Shown: positions 24,598 to 31,225 of the stretch, in pieces
Position numbering within the stretch: position 1 is the first letter of the stretch
How the letters are laid out: each line of letters opens with the position of its first letter
From: Natronococcus pandeyae
GTDB lineage: Archaea > Halobacteriota > Halobacteria > Halobacteriales > Natrialbaceae
Direction: 5' to 3'
Assembly: GCF_008122205.1 (NCBI RefSeq)
Contig: NZ_PHNJ01000002.1
Span: forward strand, 124,001 to 188,000
DNA: 64,000 bases
The notes under the pieces: model-generated
Told to the model about the DNA's origin: nothing
What the model saw: the letters and a program-made list of their open reading frames with translations, nothing else
Databases searched by the model: none
Position numbers and translations under genes: made by a program

Positions 24598-25155
24598 TTA
24601 CGCCAGCTCGAGCGCCGTTCGCAGGTCCGACTCGATCGCGTCGACTTTGCTCCGGTCGTACAGCGCCGCCGCCGGGTGAAACGCCGGCACGACGGTTCGA
24701 CCCTCGCGTGTTAACTGCTGGCCGTGCAGGTCCGTGATCGTCTCGTCGGTGTCGAGGAGTTCGCCCGCCGCGAAACTCCCCATCGGGACGAGAACGGACG
24801 GATCGACACGCTCGAGTTCGGCCTCGAGCACCGGCCACCAGGCCTCGATCTCGGCGACGTAGGGGTCGCGGTTCTCCGGCGGCCGCACCTTGACGAGGTT
24901 GGTAATGTAGAGGTCCCGCCGGTCGTGCCCGATGGACTCGAGCGCGCGATCCAGCTGTTTCCCCGCCTGGCCGACGAACGGTTCGCCCTGGGCGACTTCC
25001 TGTTCGCCCGGCGCCTCGCCGACGAGCATCACGTCGGCGGTGAGCGGTCCGGCGCCGGGAACGAACCGCTCGCGGTCGAACTGATCGTCCGGGACGGTCT
25101 CGAGTGCGTCGGCGAACACGCTCTCGAACTCCCACTCCGTGTCCTGGTCGCTCAT
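24598..25155 (-). CDS. Uracil-DNA glycosylase superfamily, family-4-like but without cysteines
   Basis: The 185-residue protein has the family-4 motifs. GEAPGEQE (46-53) is motif A, the catalytic-loop region; GEPFVGQAGKQLDRALESIG, YITNLVKVRPPENRDP and the DNA-binding motif HPAAALY (160-166) follow. Enzymes of this family remove uracil from DNA and normally hold a 4Fe-4S cluster with four cysteines. Not one cysteine occurs here. In particular, the usual CRPP is VRPP, and the N-terminal CxxC region is replaced by FVPGAGPL. The core motifs look intact, so the fold may be stabilised differently or activity altered. Start MSDQDTEWEF gives a normal length. Confidence 0.85.
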   Translation of the reverse strand: MSDQDTEWEFESVFADALETVPDDQFDRERFVPGAGPLTADVMLVGEAPGEQEVAQGEPFVGQAGKQLDRALESIGHDRRDLYITNLVKVRPPENRDPYVAEIEAWWPVLEAELERVDPSVLVPMGSFAAGELLDTDETITDLHGQQLTREGRTVVPAFHPAAALYDRSKVDAIESDLRTALELA

Positions 25156-25369
25156 GGTGGCGGGCTACGGCAGCGTCGAAAAACATCGTTTCCTTGCGTA
25201 CGCATCCCCGAGCGCAGCCGACGCGTTCGCCGCTCGGCAGTCGCGTGGCCCACGTTTTATTTTCGGCTCCAGGAGCCCCGCGGCGGCCACGAAAGACCGG
25301 CGAAACGTGGGTCGGAACGAGGCACATTCAGGGCCTATCGTTAGGCCACTGGCTGGGGACAAGCCGTAC

Positions 25370-25639
25370 ATGGCCGACGTTCCAGACGCCGAAACCGTCG
25401 AAACGGAAGACGAGTACATCCACGTCCGGTTCCGGGATCCCGACCGGTACGACGAGATCCGCACGCCCGACTGGGCGGAAGACCCCGCGGAGTCGGTCTC
25501 CGAGGGGAGCGAGGTGCGAACCGGGAAAGTCGAAGGCGAGGACGACTGGGAGGTGACCAGCGTGCTGATCGAGAAACACGTCGGCGAGGAGAAAGCCGAG
25601 GAGCAGGCGCGCGAAATCGTCGAGAAGATCGAGTCCTGA
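25370..25639 (+). CDS. Small haloarchaeal protein, unknown
   Basis: The 89-residue protein (MADVPDAETVETEDEYIHVRFRDPDRYDEIRTPDWAEDPA...) is acidic, with beta-rich parts (YIHVRFRDP, SEVRTGKVEGEDDWEVTSVLIEKH) and a C-terminal helix (GEEKAEEQAREIVEKIES). The family is not one I can name with a function. The open frame extends to 25139, but the ATG at 25370 begins the conserved-looking part. Palindrome R2 begins two bases after its stop codon. Confidence 0.65.
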   Translation: MADVPDAETVETEDEYIHVRFRDPDRYDEIRTPDWAEDPAESVSEGSEVRTGKVEGEDDWEVTSVLIEKHVGEEKAEEQAREIVEKIES

Positions 25640-25640
25640 T

Positions 25641-25717
25641 ACGGTCGGTCGTAACTGGTTCCCGGGCAACCGCGAACCGTCGTGCGGTTGCCCCGGAACT
25701 GGCTTCCAACCGGCCGT
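25641..25717. repeat. REP-like palindrome R2
   Basis: The outer arms ACGGTCGGT (25641-25649) and ACCGGCCGT (25709-25717) pair with one wobble. The inner arms GGGCAACCGC (25664-25673) and GCGGTTGCCC (25684-25693) are perfect, around the loop GAACCGTCGT. The central 23 bases are identical to those of R1. It begins two bases after a stop codon, as does R1 on the larger scale. Confidence 0.65.
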
Positions 25718-25811
25718 ACGAAAGGGGCACGCGCTCGCTCGAGCACCCGAGTTCCGAACGGTTGCGAACTCCGGGACAGCAGTTATCCCGTCGAGACGTC
25801 GATGTCGGACC

Positions 25812-26060
25812 ATGGGCGCAGAGATTACGATGGAGGACGGCGGAAAGCGCGTGATCGATAGCAACGGAAACGAGATCGGCGTCGTCACCGACGTCGACGA
25901 CGAGGACGGGACGGCCTACGTCGAGCCCAATCAGGAGATCGGCGGTGAACTCAAGTCCAGGCTCGGCTGGGGACGCGACGCGCAGAGCGAGTATCCGCTG
26001 CGGAACGACGCGATCGGCGAGATCACCGAGGAAGAGATCCTGTTGCGCGAAGAGTACTGA
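25812..26060 (+). CDS. Short PRC-barrel-like protein, paralogue of the gene at 23717-24532
   Basis: The 82 residues ([45 protein letters not shown]...) match the N-terminal part of the longer protein 1.3 kb away but lack its acidic tail. The order GKxVxxxxGxxxGxVxDVDxxxxTAYVEP is shared. It would fold as a small beta barrel that binds another macromolecule. Palindrome R3 follows the stop codon by four bases. The function is unknown. Confidence 0.72.
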   Translation: MGAEITMEDGGKRVIDSNGNEIGVVTDVDDEDGTAYVEPNQEIGGELKSRLGWGRDAQSEYPLRNDAIGEITEEEILLREEY

Positions 26061-26064
26061 GACC

Positions 26065-26134
26065 GTCGGCTGTAGTCAGTGCCGGAGGATTCGCGGCAAC
26101 CGACCGGCGAATCCTCCAATCAGTTACAGCCGAC
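26065..26134. repeat. REP-like palindrome R3, almost perfect 70-bp hairpin
   Basis: The outer arms GTCGGCTGTA (26065-26074) and TACAGCCGAC (26125-26134) are perfect. The inner arms GGAGGATTCGC (26084-26094) and GCGAATCCTCC (26107-26117) are perfect around the loop GGCAACCGACCG. The segments between, with GTCAGTGCC and AATCAGT, recall the CAGTTCC parts of R1. It sits between the PRC-barrel-like gene and pcn, so it may also terminate transcription before the clamp gene. Confidence 0.65.
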
Positions 26135-26206
26135 AGTACGAGTGAACCCTACCAGCGGGGCAGTGCCGAGCCGCCGCTCGCGGGGCCGCCCGCGCGTAAA
26201 GGGTGC

Positions 26207-26214
26207 ATTTTTAT
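26207..26214 (+). promoter_or_regulatory. TATA-like box of the sliding-clamp gene
   Basis: ATTTTTAT lies about 26-30 bases before the ATG at 26240. This is the distance for leaderless haloarchaeal transcripts, and it supports 26240 rather than the upstream in-frame ATG at 26213. Confidence 0.5.
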
Positions 26215-26239
26215 GGCGACCGTTCGTAGCCCGTCCTAT

Positions 26240-26983
26240 ATGTTCAAGGCCATCGTGAGCGCCGAAACGCTCACCAGCGCGCTCGATTCGGTGAGCGTTC
26301 TGGTCGACGAGTGCAAGATCCACCTCGAGGAAGACGGCCTCGAAATTCGAGCCGTCGACCCCGCGAACGTCGGGATGGTCGATCTCTCGCTGGAGGCGGC
26401 CGCGTTCGAATCCTACGAGGCCGACGGCGGGCTGATCGGCGTGGATCTCTCCCGACTCGAGGATATCGCTGGTATGGCCGACTCCGGCCAGCTCATCCAG
26501 TTCGAACTCGACGAGGAAACTCGCAAGCTTCACATCCAGATCGACGGACTCGAGTACACCCTCGCGCTGATCGATCCCGACTCCATCCGCCAGGAGCCGG
26601 ACATCCCGGAGCTCGACCTGCCGGCACGGGTCGTCCTCGAGGGGAAAGACGTCAACCGCTCGGTCAAGGCGGCGGACATGGTCTCCGATCACATCGCGCT
26701 GGGCGTCGACGAGGGCGAGGAGTTCTTCTACGTCAACGCGGAGGGCGACACGGACGACGTCCACCTCGAACTCACCCAGGAGGAGCTGATCGACCTGCAG
26801 TCCGGTCCGGCCCACTCGCTGTTCTCGCTGGACTACCTGAAGGACATGGACAAGGCGATTCCCGGCGACGCCGAGGTCACGCTCGACCTCGGTGAGGAGT
26901 TCCCGGTCAAGATCTACTACGGATTCGCCGAAGGGCAGGGCCAGGTTACCTACATGCTGGCGCCGCGCATCCAGAGCGACTGA
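26240..26983 (+). CDS. pcn: DNA polymerase sliding clamp (PCNA)
   Basis: The 247-residue protein is a full-length archaeal clamp: [49 protein letters not shown], then the [30 protein letters not shown] strand series, the inter-domain connector around residues 118-128, and the C-terminal [27 protein letters not shown] that receives PIP-box partners. The ring-forming trimer tethers polymerase, ligase and nucleases to DNA. As usual in halophiles the surface is very acidic and has few lysines. The gene is monocistronic, and replication gene priL lies 1.7 kb downstream. Confidence 0.97.
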   Translation: MFKAIVSAETLTSALDSVSVLVDECKIHLEEDGLEIRAVDPANVGMVDLSLEAAAFESYEADGGLIGVDLSRLEDIAGMADSGQLIQFELDEETRKLHIQIDGLEYTLALIDPDSIRQEPDIPELDLPARVVLEGKDVNRSVKAADMVSDHIALGVDEGEEFFYVNAEGDTDDVHLELTQEELIDLQSGPAHSLFSLDYLKDMDKAIPGDAEVTLDLGEEFPVKIYYGFAEGQGQVTYMLAPRIQSD

Positions 26984-27099
26984 TCGCGACGACACCCTCC
27001 TCTCTTCGTTCTTCCTGCTGTCCCCGTCGACTACCGGTGGCTCCGCCAACAACTCATGTGTGACAGATACTCACGCTCGGCGTGATTTAAAGCAGGAAC

Positions 27100-27474
27100 A
27101 TGGTAAGGAGGGATCCTACCAGTGAAGCGGCTGTACGCGATAGTATGCCCTCCACCGGCAACTCCAGCGACTGTCGAGAATCGCGATACGAGACGACGTT
27201 CGATCCGGCTGCCGGCGAGCGTGCGAGCGAGGTCGTCATCACCGCGATCGGAACCGTTACCGGCTCGGATCCGGCTCACCTCGAGCCGCTGTACGACGCC
27301 ATCGAGCCGGACGCACTCGATTCGCTGTGCGATCACGCCCGCCGAAAGCTCGAGACCGAGGCGCATCAGCTCCGGTTTTCGTACGCAGGGTTCGACATCG
27401 ACGTGTGGACCGACGGCAGAGTCCGAGTGCTCGAGCCGTCGCCCAGCTCCGAAGTCGTCGTCGACGCCGAGTAG
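27100..27474 (+). CDS. HalOD1 output-domain protein
   Basis: The C-terminal 85 residues form the haloarchaeal output domain 1: ASEVVITAIGTVTGSDPAHLEPLYDAIEPDALDSL, followed by QLRFSYAGFDIDVWTDGRVRVL. The domain is found alone or behind receiver and sensor domains and is presumed to pass on a signal, with no proven mechanism. Two starts compete: ATG at 27100 and ATG at 27145 (MPSTGNSSDC). A TATA-like GATTTAAAG at 27083-27091 is too close to the first, so the shorter 109-residue product may be the real one. A second HalOD1 gene is at 42043. Confidence 0.8.
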   Translation: MVRRDPTSEAAVRDSMPSTGNSSDCRESRYETTFDPAAGERASEVVITAIGTVTGSDPAHLEPLYDAIEPDALDSLCDHARRKLETEAHQLRFSYAGFDIDVWTDGRVRVLEPSPSSEVVVDAE

Positions 27475-27606
27475 CTGGCCGACCGACGCGCCGCGTCGTA
27501 CTGTCGGACAACGGTCAGTGAACACTCGATCACGTCTCGCGGATCGTCGCCGCCGACACTCACCGCTCGAGTGCGATCGAGGCGTGAAGAGTGCTGTCCG
27601 ACAGTA

Positions 27607-28467
27607 TCAGTCGTGGGCGTCCAGGAACGAACGCAGCCGCTGATTGACGCGGTCTGCGTCCTCGATGAAGAAGCAGTGTGAGCCGCCGTCGACGAGTTCG
27701 AGGCGCGCGTCGGGGATCTTTTCGTCGAGCAGTTTGCCGTTCGCGACGGGGACAACCTCGTCGTTCGTCCCGTGCATGACCAGCGTCGGGACCCGAATGC
27801 GCTCGAGGCGATCACTGACGTCGAACTCGAGTGCGGCGGCCGCCTGGGCCTCGCGGGCCGGTTCGTCGGCGTCCTGCTCGAGTCGCCACTCGATGATCCG
27901 GTCCATCAGGTGCGGATTCCGGTTCGTGAACCGCTCGTTGAACGAGGGGCGCATCCGGTGGCGGAGCACCTCGCGCTCGCTCGCGCCCTTCGGCGTGTCG
28001 AAGATGTGTTCCTGCGTTTCGTCGGGGATTGGGACGGCGTCGGGGCCGCCGTGGGTCGTACAGCAGAGCGTTAGCGTCTTCGCGCGCGAGTACTCGAGCG
28101 CGTAGCGCTGGGCGATCATCCCGCCCATGCTCGCGCCGACGATGTGGGCGTCGTAGATCCCTTCCTCGTCGAGGACGGCCTCGAGGTCGGCGGCCAGTCC
28201 GCCGATCGAGTAGCCGGCCAGTTTGAAGATGAGCGGTGCGCGGAGTTTGCGCGGCAGCCGTGGGACGAGCGGGGGCAGCCCGGCGTCGGATCGACCAGTT
28301 CCCCGGTTGTCGGGGGCGATCACGCCGTACTCGCCGGAGACGGCCTCGCGCTGCCAGCGCCACATCCATCGCCCGAAGCCGAGTCCCTGCAGGAAGACGA
28401 CCGGCGTCCCGTCCCCCTCATCTCGTTCGTAGTAGATCGACACGCCGTCTCGAGTGACCCGTGGCAT
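27607..28467 (-). CDS. Alpha/beta hydrolase
   Basis: The 286-residue protein has the hydrolase order: the oxyanion motif PVVFLQGLGFGRWMW, DNRGTGRSD, the nucleophile elbow HIVGASMGGMIAQ (Ser in GxSxG), the acid in LVMHGTNDEVVPV and the catalytic His in VDGGSHCFFIED. Many relatives are esterases or act on dicarbonyl or lactone intermediates (for example 3-oxoadipate enol-lactonase). No pathway genes surround it, so the substrate is open. The start MPRVTRDGVSIYYER fits the family. Confidence 0.9.
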   Translation of the reverse strand: MPRVTRDGVSIYYERDEGDGTPVVFLQGLGFGRWMWRWQREAVSGEYGVIAPDNRGTGRSDAGLPPLVPRLPRKLRAPLIFKLAGYSIGGLAADLEAVLDEEGIYDAHIVGASMGGMIAQRYALEYSRAKTLTLCCTTHGGPDAVPIPDETQEHIFDTPKGASEREVLRHRMRPSFNERFTNRNPHLMDRIIEWRLEQDADEPAREAQAAAALEFDVSDRLERIRVPTLVMHGTNDEVVPVANGKLLDEKIPDARLELVDGGSHCFFIEDADRVNQRLRSFLDAHD

Positions 28468-28700
28468 ACCCGTGCTGACGTGTCGGACGCCCTTGAAGCC
28501 GACCCTCGAGGCAGAGCAATAGGGGATTACTGACTCGAACCGTCGCCTCGACGAGAAACGGACGACTGGAACGAGGTGGTAAAACAGTGTTACGGACGAC
28601 TGGTTCGAGTCGGTGACTGACGTGACTGGCGAACAGTCACGGCTTCCAATAGCCGCGACAATCAGGGCGTTTAACCCGTCGCAGTAATTCTACGTTACCG

Positions 28701-29777
28701 ATGGAGCGACTGCACGCCAGATACCCGTTTCTCGAGGCCGCTCGCGAGACCGTGGCGACGGAGGCCGTCGATCTGGTCACCATCGTCGAACAGGACGAGG
28801 CGGTCGTCGAGCGCGCCACCGAGCGGGTCGTTACCGCGCTCGAGGACGGCGAGATCGGTGACTCGCACCGCGATCCGCGCGTCGAACTCCTCTCGTATCC
28901 GGTCGCTCGCGTGCTCGTCTCGCTGGTCGACGAACGCGTCCTCGTGCGCAAGTACGCTCGCGCCGAGGCCGCGAGCGCCTACGAGCGGTTCACTGCCGAC
29001 TTCGAGGACACCGTCGAACTCAAGAGCGTCGAGTCGACCGGGCTGGATCTCGAACACCTGCTCGCGGAGTTCGACCTCCAGGACGTCGTCCGGGAGACGA
29101 ACGACGGCTACCGGATCGACGTCGGCACATACCTCCCGCTCGCCGAGGACCTCTGGGACGACGAGTGGCGACTCGTCAACCGCGCGCTGGCCGACGGCGA
29201 GGTCCCCGTCGAGGAAGACGACCTCCTCCTGCTCGTTCGGGAGGCGATCCGGGACCGGATCGAGGACGGGTTGCCGTTCGACGTTCCCGACGCCATCGAG
29301 ACGAGTCTCGAGGAGGAAGCGAGCGAGATCCGGGAGGTGCTCGCCGACCTCGAGTTGACCCGCGAGATCGACACCGTCGTTCCGGACCTGTTCCCGCCGT
29401 GTATGAAGGCGCTGCTCGACCAGATCCAGAAGGGCGAACACCTCCCCCACCACTCGCGGTTCGCGATCACCGCCTTCCTGACGAGCATCGGGATGTCGAC
29501 CGACGATATCGTCGATCTCTACCGGGTGAACTCCTCGTTCGGCGAGGAGATGACGCGCTACCAGACCGACCACATCGGCGGCGAGACGTCGCCGACGGAG
29601 TACTCGCCACCCTCCTGTGCGACGATGCAGTCCTACGGGGACTGCGTCAACAAGGACGACCTCTGTGAGCGCATTCCGCACCCGATGGCCTACTACGAGC
29701 AGCGAATCGACGACAGCGACGACGACGAACTCGAGGACTGGCGCGAGAACGCGAGCGAGTCGGCGACCGGGGACTAA
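28701..29777 (+). CDS. priL: DNA primase large subunit PriL
   Basis: The 358-residue protein has an N-terminal helical domain and a C-terminal iron-sulfur domain with four cysteines at 234 (FPPCMKALL), 306 (PPSCATMQSYG), 315 (GDCVN) and 322 (DLCERIPHPMAYY). The spacing and the HPMAYYEQR ending are those of archaeal/eukaryotic PriL. It works with the catalytic PriS to make RNA primers for replication; priS is not in the window. TATA-like GCGTTTAAC lies about 29 bases before the ATG, giving a leaderless transcript. It starts MERLHARYPFL as in other haloarchaea. Confidence 0.95.
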   Translation: MERLHARYPFLEAARETVATEAVDLVTIVEQDEAVVERATERVVTALEDGEIGDSHRDPRVELLSYPVARVLVSLVDERVLVRKYARAEAASAYERFTADFEDTVELKSVESTGLDLEHLLAEFDLQDVVRETNDGYRIDVGTYLPLAEDLWDDEWRLVNRALADGEVPVEEDDLLLLVREAIRDRIEDGLPFDVPDAIETSLEEEASEIREVLADLELTREIDTVVPDLFPPCMKALLDQIQKGEHLPHHSRFAITAFLTSIGMSTDDIVDLYRVNSSFGEEMTRYQTDHIGGETSPTEYSPPSCATMQSYGDCVNKDDLCERIPHPMAYYEQRIDDSDDDELEDWRENASESATGD

Positions 29778-29904
29778 GCGGCGTTACTGTAGCCGACTCG
29801 ATCGGTAGTCGCCCTCGGAGAACTCGTCTCCCTGTTTCTGTTTCTCCCGAAGCGCCTACTCCTCTCCCTTCTGAAGCGCCTGCTCGTCTGGTGGGTCCAC
29901 GTCG

Positions 29905-29947
29905 AACGGGTAGCTACTCGAACTGGAACGCACCGTAGCTACCCGTT
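29905..29947. terminator. 13-bp perfect hairpin between convergent genes
   Basis: AACGGGTAGCTAC (29905-29917) and GTAGCTACCCGTT (29935-29947) form a perfect stem with a 17-base loop. It lies between priL and the convergent small membrane protein gene, where a bidirectional terminator or an mRNA end-processing structure would be expected. No T-run follows, so intrinsic termination is uncertain. Confidence 0.4.
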
Positions 29948-29976
29948 GGTCGCCCGAATGAGAAGAGACCGACCGG

Positions 29977-30240
29977 TCAGGCTGCGTTCTTCGTCTCCAT
30001 CTCGTCCTCGCCCTCGAGACCGTCCTCGGGATCGTTCAGCAGGTACGCCAGGCCGATCCCGACGGCGGTCAGGAGGAAGATGAAGCCGATAATCACGCCG
30101 ACCAGCATCTCGCCACCTTCCGGTGAGAGCGTCCCGTCGGCGGTCCTGTACTCGGAACCGATGACGATCATGGTACCGAGCATCAGGAGGACGGACGTCA
30201 CGGCCACGGCGATTTCGATGAGCCGCTCGCGCTCGAGCAT
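29977..30240 (-). CDS. Two-helix membrane protein, haloarchaeal (DUF7472-like)
   Basis: The 87-residue protein has two hydrophobic segments, residues 9-27 (EIAVAVTSVLLMLGTMIVI) and 44-67 (EMLVGVIIGFIFLLTAVGIGLAYLL). A loop that probably faces outside joins them, and an acidic C-terminus follows. Small proteins of this pattern next to priL are conserved in haloarchaea and annotated DUF7472. Function is unknown. The gene converges on priL. Confidence 0.72.
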   Translation of the reverse strand: MLERERLIEIAVAVTSVLLMLGTMIVIGSEYRTADGTLSPEGGEMLVGVIIGFIFLLTAVGIGLAYLLNDPEDGLEGEDEMETKNAA

Positions 30241-30495
30241 TATCGCATCAGTTTCGCCGGCCGAGGCAAAAGCGCTTCGAAGGGCCGCTCGAGCGAGTCA
30301 CCACTCGCCTGAACTCCCGCTCTCGGGACCCGGAGAACACGACAGCGAGCGAGGTTATCGGCATTTTGTATATAAAGGACGGGCGCGCGTACGCAGGCAG
30401 TCCCGTTATTTCGGTCGAGTACCTAGCAGCGTCGAATAGCCAGTCGAGTACGATTCCGGCCTCTTAACCGGAAAATCAGCCCTACGACGCAACCC

Positions 30496-31155
30496 ATGAA
30501 AACAAAAGCGTCACCGAAGACACCACTTCCAGTACCGTCCGCCGATCACCTCGAGGAGCGCTCGCGCCGCGCGCACACCGAACCGATGTCGGTGCTCGCG
30601 CTTGGCGATGGCCTCTACGAGATCGAATCGGCCAGCGACCACACCTACCTCGTCGATCTCGAGGGTGGCCGGTGTACCTGCCCCGACCACGTCTTCCGCG
30701 GCGTCCGCTGCAAGCACATCCGCCGCGTCGCGATCGAGATCACTGACGGCCGAACGCCGCCGCCGGGGAAGATCGCTGTCGTGTGTCACGACTGCGACGA
30801 CGCGGTCTTCGTCGAGGAAGACGCCCCTGAGCCGCACTACTGCGACGACCACACGATCTGGCCCGGCGACCGCGTCGTCGACCGCGAGACCGGCGATCGG
30901 CTCACCGTCGTCGACGTCTCGGAGCTTCGAGCCGATGCGGTCCGACTCGAGGCCACGGGTCGGACCGTCGCCGAGTACGAGACGAACGCCAACTACGACG
31001 GCGACGTGCCCGTAGTCGGTGCGATCTACCCGCACGCGACGGTCGCCCCCAGCGGCGTCGTCCCCGAGTCCCTGAAGGTCTACGTCTTTCCCCGAACGCG
31101 ACTCGAGAAGGTGATATCGCGACGATCGCGACGGAAACGGTCCACCGCCGCGTAA
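30496..31155 (+). CDS. SWIM zinc-finger protein
   Basis: The 219-residue protein carries a SWIM motif, Cys60-x-Cys62-x9-Cys72-x-His74 (RCTCPDHVFRGVRCKHIRRV), which binds zinc and contacts DNA or protein. A second cluster (VVCHDCDD...HYCDDH) may hold another zinc. The C-terminal half is a beta-rich domain ending in a basic tail (SRRSRRKRS). SWIM proteins in haloarchaea are common and include UvrA-associated and regulatory types. The TATA-like CTCTTAACC about 30 bases before the ATG fits a leaderless start. The 255 bases upstream hold another TATA-like TGTATATAAAG (about 30369-30379) but no gene. Confidence 0.85.
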   Translation: MKTKASPKTPLPVPSADHLEERSRRAHTEPMSVLALGDGLYEIESASDHTYLVDLEGGRCTCPDHVFRGVRCKHIRRVAIEITDGRTPPPGKIAVVCHDCDDAVFVEEDAPEPHYCDDHTIWPGDRVVDRETGDRLTVVDVSELRADAVRLEATGRTVAEYETNANYDGDVPVVGAIYPHATVAPSGVVPESLKVYVFPRTRLEKVISRRSRRKRSTAA

Positions 31156-31225
31156 CAACGGCCGACAACGCACGACACGTTGGATAGCTTGCGTTTTATT
31201 GATAATCGTGATCAAGTAGCACGGT

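Noticed and set aside
23717-25327. A 536-residue frame fusing the PRC-barrel-like protein with upstream residues
   Set aside because: The part before the Met ending at 24532 is antisense-like shadow of the UDG gene in another frame; the PRC-barrel start MSPTFTDDDIGKIV fits its paralogue.
29818-29872. Repeated GAAGCGCCT-A/G-CTC units after priL as a mobile repeat
   Set aside because: Only two short imperfect copies are present, which is not enough to separate from chance.
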